Under the pieces are notes generated by a model. It was given only the letters and a program-made list of their open reading frames with translations. It was not told where the DNA came from and searched no databases. From the NCBI GenBank assembly GCA_032690845.1, contig CM064424.1, positions 50,481,511 through 50,545,510 on the forward strand: a stretch of DNA of 64,000 bases. Reading direction: 5' to 3'. The stretch is from Eleusine coracana subsp. coracana. Lineage: Eukaryota > Streptophyta > Magnoliopsida > Poales > Poaceae. A program made the position numbers and the translations under genes. This document shows, one piece after another, positions 59,893 to 64,000 of the stretch (its first letter is position 1; each line of letters starts with the position of its first letter).

Positions 59893-60600
59893 TGGAGTCG
59901 CCCTCGACTCCATCTCAGCATCAATCTCCTGCAAAAGGTTAGTACTAGCAGAATGCAAAGTACAAGATACATGACCATCAATAGAAGATATATCATGACA
60001 AAGCATAGTATAGCAAGGTGCATCATAATTATCACAAAGATCAGTAACAGTAGATGTCATAGCAAGAAAAGCACCTCCCTTTACCTGAATAGTCTTATGT
60101 TTAACATCAGAAAGTTATTAGTTATCATGTTTATTCTCAGTATTTTCAGCAAGCAGTTTAAAATGATTTCTAATATCAGCAGGCAATAACGGACGCAAAG
60201 TAATATTCCTGTCCTTATGCACGAATGTATATGTATTTGTTCTATCAAGATGGACAGCATCCGTATCATATTCCCATGGACGGCCTAATAAAAGCGAACA
60301 TGCTTGCATTGGTACAACATGAAAATCAGCAAAGTCTTGATAAGAACCTACTGAAAAGTGTATGCGTGCTGATCGAGTTACCTGTGCCGTACCACTATTG
60401 TTGAACCATTTGATGTGGTAGGGCTGATGTAGTGCATGCTTGGTCAAGCCAAGTTTGCTTACCAAATCAGGACTTACCAAGTTGTTACAGCTCCCAGTAT
60501 CAATGATGGTGAGAACACGGCGGACCGCAACAATGAGGTACATGTAGAATAAATTGTTGCGTTGTTGTTCTTCCTCTTGTCCCACCCGAGTGGTCAACAC
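59893..60600 (-). pseudogene. Protease of the gag-protease element, joined to the pol terminus
   Basis: LTIIDTGSCNNLVSPDLV is the retropepsin active site (DTGS, intact), followed by LLLGRPWEYDTDAVH, the conserved flap region. After two adjacent TAA codons at 60115-60120 the same frame continues with SASTNLLQEIDAEMESR and EGEDDEDI. The first half of that is the start of the region before RT and the second half is the usual end of pol. So the deletion fused the pre-RT linker to the pol terminus in frame. Confidence 0.85.
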
Positions 60601-60663
60601 ACGCTGTACAATGAGGCTAGGAAAGCCCGCGGTGGCAGGAATAGAATCAATGGCGGTAGTCTC

Positions 60664-61842
60664 CTACTCCTCCGTCGAATCTGCAACAATGTTAGGCATA
60701 CGAGCAAATTCATCTGCAACATCACTAGAACTTTCATACCCATCAGCGGTAGCGATGAAAGCACGACGACTAGGGCAATCCTTCATGACATGTCCCATGC
60801 CCTTGCAGCGGTGGCAAATTATGGTGGTGGAGGAGCCACTCCTAGTACCGGAAGTAGTAACCTTCTTCTGGTGTTGGTGCTGCACACTAGACGATTGCGC
60901 TGCAGAAGTAGGCGCAAGTGGAAAAGTTGTTGCTGGTGTCTTAGCAACATGACTCTTCAAGTTCTCTACTCCAGTGCGTTGCTGGAGATATTGCTTAGTG
61001 TTGGACCTGCAAGATTGTTGTGGAAGGCGATCCTGTACTTCTCGTTCAGCCTTAAGAGCAATATGATACAATTGGCTGAACCTATTCCACTCTTTATAGT
61101 CAACAATATTCTGGATATCACAGTTCAAACCACCAAAAAATCTAGCACTAGTTTCAAGATCATCTTCAAGTATATCACAACGTGCTAAACCAATAAGCAA
61201 TTCCTGGTAATATTCCTCTACTGTTTTACTACCTTGTGTTAAAGATTGTAATTTCAAATGTAAATCACGTTGGTAATAAGGAGGAACAAAACGAGATTTC
61301 ATGCGTTGTTTCAAAACAGACCAAGTGGCAGGTATAGCAGCATTAGTATTGCAAAGATCATTCCACCAAAACAGAGCAAAACCTGTAAACTCACTAGTAG
61401 CAAGTCTAATTCTATGCTCAGTAGGAACTAAATGAGAATTAAATTTCTGTTCAACAGCAAGTTCCCAATCTAGGTATGCTTCAGGGTCAGCACAACCGGC
61501 AAAAGGTGGTATGTTCAATTTGGGCTTAACAAAAGTATCAGTATTACCACAATTGTTATTACCTCCCATACCGTGTCGATTACGGTGAAGACGGTCTGCA
61601 TCACGGTCAAAATCATCATCAGCAGCAGCTTGTTGAGGTGGAGGTCGTCGTTCCACATCCTCAATGCGGTGGACAACAGTGTTGATGTGACCCATCAACT
61701 CGGCAAACTTCGTTTCCATGAATGTACGCTGGTCCGCAAGAAGCTTCGTGAGCTCGGACTTGGAGACGCAATCATTGAAGTCTGTAGGGGACTCCAACTC
61801 TCCAGGTGTCCCTTTCCCTTTCTCTGACATGGTTAAAAGCAA
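60664..61842 (-). CDS. Gag of the gag-protease element, intact 392 codons
   Basis: Retrotrans_gag core at about residues 105-215 (PKLNIPPFAGCADPEAYLDW; FALFWWNDLCN; MKSRFVPPYYQRDLHLKLQ), then a CCHC knuckle CHRCKGMGHVMKDC near residue 345. It is uninterrupted. It ends in TAG at 60664, and the same frame runs on into protease, so TAG either replaced CAG or separates gag from protease in the family. The knuckle and core resemble chromovirus gag. It would package RNA in particles. Confidence 0.88.
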   Translation of the reverse strand: MLLTMSEKGKGTPGELESPTDFNDCVSKSELTKLLADQRTFMETKFAELMGHINTVVHRIEDVERRPPPQQAAADDDFDRDADRLHRNRHGMGGNNNCGNTDTFVKPKLNIPPFAGCADPEAYLDWELAVEQKFNSHLVPTEHRIRLATSEFTGFALFWWNDLCNTNAAIPATWSVLKQRMKSRFVPPYYQRDLHLKLQSLTQGSKTVEEYYQELLIGLARCDILEDDLETSARFFGGLNCDIQNIVDYKEWNRFSQLYHIALKAEREVQDRLPQQSCRSNTKQYLQQRTGVENLKSHVAKTPATTFPLAPTSAAQSSSVQHQHQKKVTTSGTRSGSSTTIICHRCKGMGHVMKDCPSRRAFIATADGYESSSDVADEFARMPNIVADSTEE

Positions 61843-62884
61843 AAGACAAGACTAAACAAAAAGATTAGCCCTATCAACTAGCAGGCGGCAGAGGATGTAG
61901 AAAGTGGAAAACAATATCAGAAGGAATGTATCACAATCTTGCAAGTGTTCTTACCAAAGCCAGACAGGTCGACACAATCTGTAGTTGTGCTTGGGTGTAA
62001 CAGTTGCAAGGAAGAAACCTGTGCTGCAATATGTATAGCTTGGAAGGCTAATATGTATGTCACTGGAACACAATTCAATAACAGGTAGTGGCACTGAATA
62101 AATGTCCAAAGCAGTGTCCTAATTGCTGGCAAAAGAATTGTGTTCAAAAACAGTTGTGACAGCAAGAACAATGGAAAAGGTAGCAAGGAACAAAACAGAC
62201 TTCACAGACTTAGAATTTTATGCCTGTTTTACCAAAGGTATGTCAAGATAGGGTTTGAGGGGTGAGGGGGGGGGGGAAACCGAATCGGGTAGGGTTTTTT
62301 TGTTGGCAACAGATTGTGGGTGTGGTGGGTGGGTGACATGATGGTGAATCCAATGGAAAACACGATGGTGATGGTGGTGTGTAGCGGAGATCAAAACACA
62401 AACCGAATCGAAACACAAATTCAAACCAGCAACTGAACTCGACTAGGACACAAACTCAACTCTACGGACTCTGAAATTAAATTATGCAAAGGTAAACAGT
62501 GCCTGGGATGGTGGGGAAATTTTTTTTGTAGGCTTTTTCATGGACAAAAGGTGATGAACACAAACGAATCTAAAGGGCAACAGATTGTGGGTGTGGTGGG
62601 TGGGTGACATGATGGTGAATCCAATGGAAAACACGATGGTGATGGTGGTGTGTAGCGGAGATCAAAACACAAACCGAATCGAAACACAAATTCAAACCAG
62701 CAACTGAACTTGACTAGGACACAAACTCAACTCTACGAACTCTGAAATTAAATTATGCAAAGGTAAACAGTGTCTGGGATGGTGGGGAATTTTTTTTTTG
62801 TAGGCTTTTTCGTGGACAAAAGGTGATGAACACAAACGAATCTAAAGGGAAGAACACGATAATACCTCACGGGGAACCTGGAAA
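61843..62884 (-). other. Leader of the gag-protease element with a 271-bp tandem duplication
   Basis: 62307-62577 and 62578-62849 are near-identical direct repeats. The rest is AT-rich, with a G/C run near 62264-62276. No frame of interest. Confidence 0.88.
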
Positions 62885-62896
62885 TCTGATACCACT
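62885..62896 (-). promoter_or_regulatory. Primer binding site of the gag-protease element
   Basis: The minus strand TGGTATCAGATT (tRNA-Met type) begins two bases after the LTR end CATCA. Confidence 0.85.
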
Positions 62897-63658
62897 TGAT
62901 GTAGATATGGCCCGACCTTCCGAGAGGTAAGGGGATAAACTCGAATTTGGGGAACTCGGCGTCGATGACCCGGCTTGAATCAGACAAGATCCAAGCCCGC
63001 AACCATTAGACCAAGCACAACTTGATTGTTCCTGCAAGCGAAATCGAGAACACAAGCAAGAGAGGATAAACACGCAATCTGAAATTGCAAATATGGATGA
63101 AGCAAATCACAAGAAAAGGTTCAAGCTCAGAACACAAAAGGACTTATCGCCACAGTGGTGTAGAACAAGAACAGGGGCCCTGGATTACTGTAAAAGGACT
63201 TGTCGCCACAGTTACAATAATTCGATCAAGTTTCTCTCTGGAAAACTGAACTAAACAAAACCCAAAACTAAAAGACGGCGTCTACTGAGTTTATGTAGGA
63301 AACAAAGACGTCCTAGGGTTGGGGGCGGCCAGGGGGGCGCCCACAACATGGGCTTAAGGCCCGACACGATACATGGCCAAGTTGGCCCAAAATAGGTGGC
63401 ACAACACCTTGTCATGGTCACATATTATGACTCACGACCCTTCTGGAGCTAGGACCAGAACCAAAACGACGGCGTCGTCGTCCTCTTTCCAACGCATCAA
63501 AGAACGCCTCGTTTGGACATCGGATGTGGGAGATATCATCAAAACTGTGAAGGAGTGTCGGCTGAATCCGAGACGAATGCGGCGACCGAATTGGTGACGA
63601 CATGTAACTTGGGGAAGGCCATGATATGCGCGTATCCAGCATGGTGATGTCCTCATCA
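62897..63658 (-). repeat. 5' LTR of the gag-protease element
   Basis: It is 762 bp. Open frames here (for example near 63418-63659) mirror those in the other LTR and are not separate genes. Confidence 0.92.
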
Positions 63659-64000
63659 TAGAAGATCAGCTTGCCAAAGAAAGATTGGAAGTCGGGCGCT
63701 TGTCAGTCGATCTAAAGGCCTGTTCGTCCCAAGTTGATGAACTTCAGTTTAAGCTACAAGGTACAAGAACTATAAACACTATTCCTCACATGCTATCTCT
63801 GGTTGATGACAAATATCTGATCTCTTCCATACAGAGGTATCGCGGGTGCTGGAACTAAAGCAAAAACAAGATGCTTAGTCGGCCGCTCAACTTGTAGGTT
63901 TACAAGGCCGTATAAAAGAACTGGAGTCGTCTGCCCAAGCTATTGAAACTTTGAAGTCCGAGAATCAAGGATTAAAGAAGCAGCTCCAGGACTCGGCAGA

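Larger units (their letters stand above)
59195..63658 (-). mobile_element. Gag-protease-only Ty3/Gypsy element, complete with target duplication
   Basis: LTRs at 59195-59875 and 62897-63658 begin TGATGAGGACATC and end ACATCA on the minus strand. Perfect duplications TAGAA flank it (59190-59194, 63659-63663). The interior has primer site, leader, gag, protease and then a direct jump to the last few codons before the polypurine tract. RT, RNase H and integrase are absent. It sits inside an exon of the antisense gene. It must rely on another element for copying. Confidence 0.93.
55680..64000 (-). mobile_element. Second Tat element, 3' end with antisense gene (continues off the right edge)
   Basis: A 3' LTR on the minus strand, its polypurine tract (GGTTGGAGGCTAC, about 56098-56110), and then the same plus-strand coiled-coil gene that lies beside the pol of the other Tat element are seen. 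Pol itself must lie beyond 64000. Confidence 0.8.
57085..64000 (+). pseudogene. Antisense gene of the second Tat element: Transposase_28-type domain plus coiled coil, interrupted
   Basis: The ATG at 57085 opens MSPKRTRQYTK. After a frame change near 57165 comes a segment (57330-57525: GIPCCDFFRGLLFFYG, LNPNSILHISIF, CEVFLGIYPHFGTFKELF) that matches the plant 'putative gypsy type transposon' domain (Transposase_28). An 11-base G run at 57557-57567 shifts the frame again before STNKGWHADWFYHGN. Later exons are 58108-58454, about 58540-59025, about 59112-59189 resuming at 63664-63760 after the nested element, and 63835 onward; the intron 63761-63834 is GT-AG. The 3' part is the coiled coil seen at 37963-40152. 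TAG at 63876 stands where that copy has CAG (39198). Function unknown; the frame is disabled. Confidence 0.75.

Overview
This window is intergenic, retrotransposon-dominated DNA from a plant, almost certainly a grass. Every coding segment I recognise belongs to an LTR retroelement or to a gene carried by one: Copia/Sirevirus, Gypsy Tekay, Athila and Tat lineages, a miniature TRIM and a gag-protease-only derivative. I found no convincing single-copy host gene, tRNA, rRNA or CRISPR array. The long LTRs, the tRNA-Met type primer sites, the plant-type introns and the grass-type lineages all fit a large Poaceae genome.

Layout. 1-4096: 5' half of a Sirevirus on the minus strand (LTR, gag, protease, start of integrase). 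4240-4938: a complete TRIM with 330-bp LTRs and only 39 bp inside. 4944-11113: 3' half of a plus-strand Sirevirus-like element, with a degenerate 794-codon accessory frame and its 3' LTR. 11114-32992: Athila-type DNA (3' internal end, LTR, primer site, gag-protease-RT remnant). It was hit by a Tekay-like element now reduced to a solo LTR (12597-28763, duplication GTTTT). That LTR was hit in turn by a complete Tekay chromovirus (13414-25765, duplication TAATC). About 32993-53806: a Sirevirus LTR split by 19 kb of Tat-lineage material. This material holds LTRs A to E in both orientations, a fragment of another Copia element, an autonomous minus-strand Tat element (40635-47846) and a non-coding Tat derivative (47855-52421). 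53807-55165: Sirevirus gag. 55680-64000: 3' end of a second minus-strand Tat element. Its plus strand carries a spliced gene with a Transposase_28-type domain and a coiled coil, interrupted by a gag-protease element (59195-63658, duplication TAGAA).

How the parts relate. The two Tat copies both carry the same antisense, intron-bearing gene between pol and the 3' LTR. Introns on the antisense strand are not removed from the genomic RNA, so the gene can be copied with its introns. The TRIM and the gag-protease element share their polypurine tract/LTR junction and both use a tRNA-Met type primer site, so one autonomous Gypsy family may have moved both. In the frames I read, in-frame stops are mostly TAG where a CAG codon is expected, with a few TGA. 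This fits decay by deamination of methylated cytosines in silenced DNA.

Limits: identities were judged by eye, lineage names rest on recognised motifs, and boundaries given as approximate could move by tens of bases.
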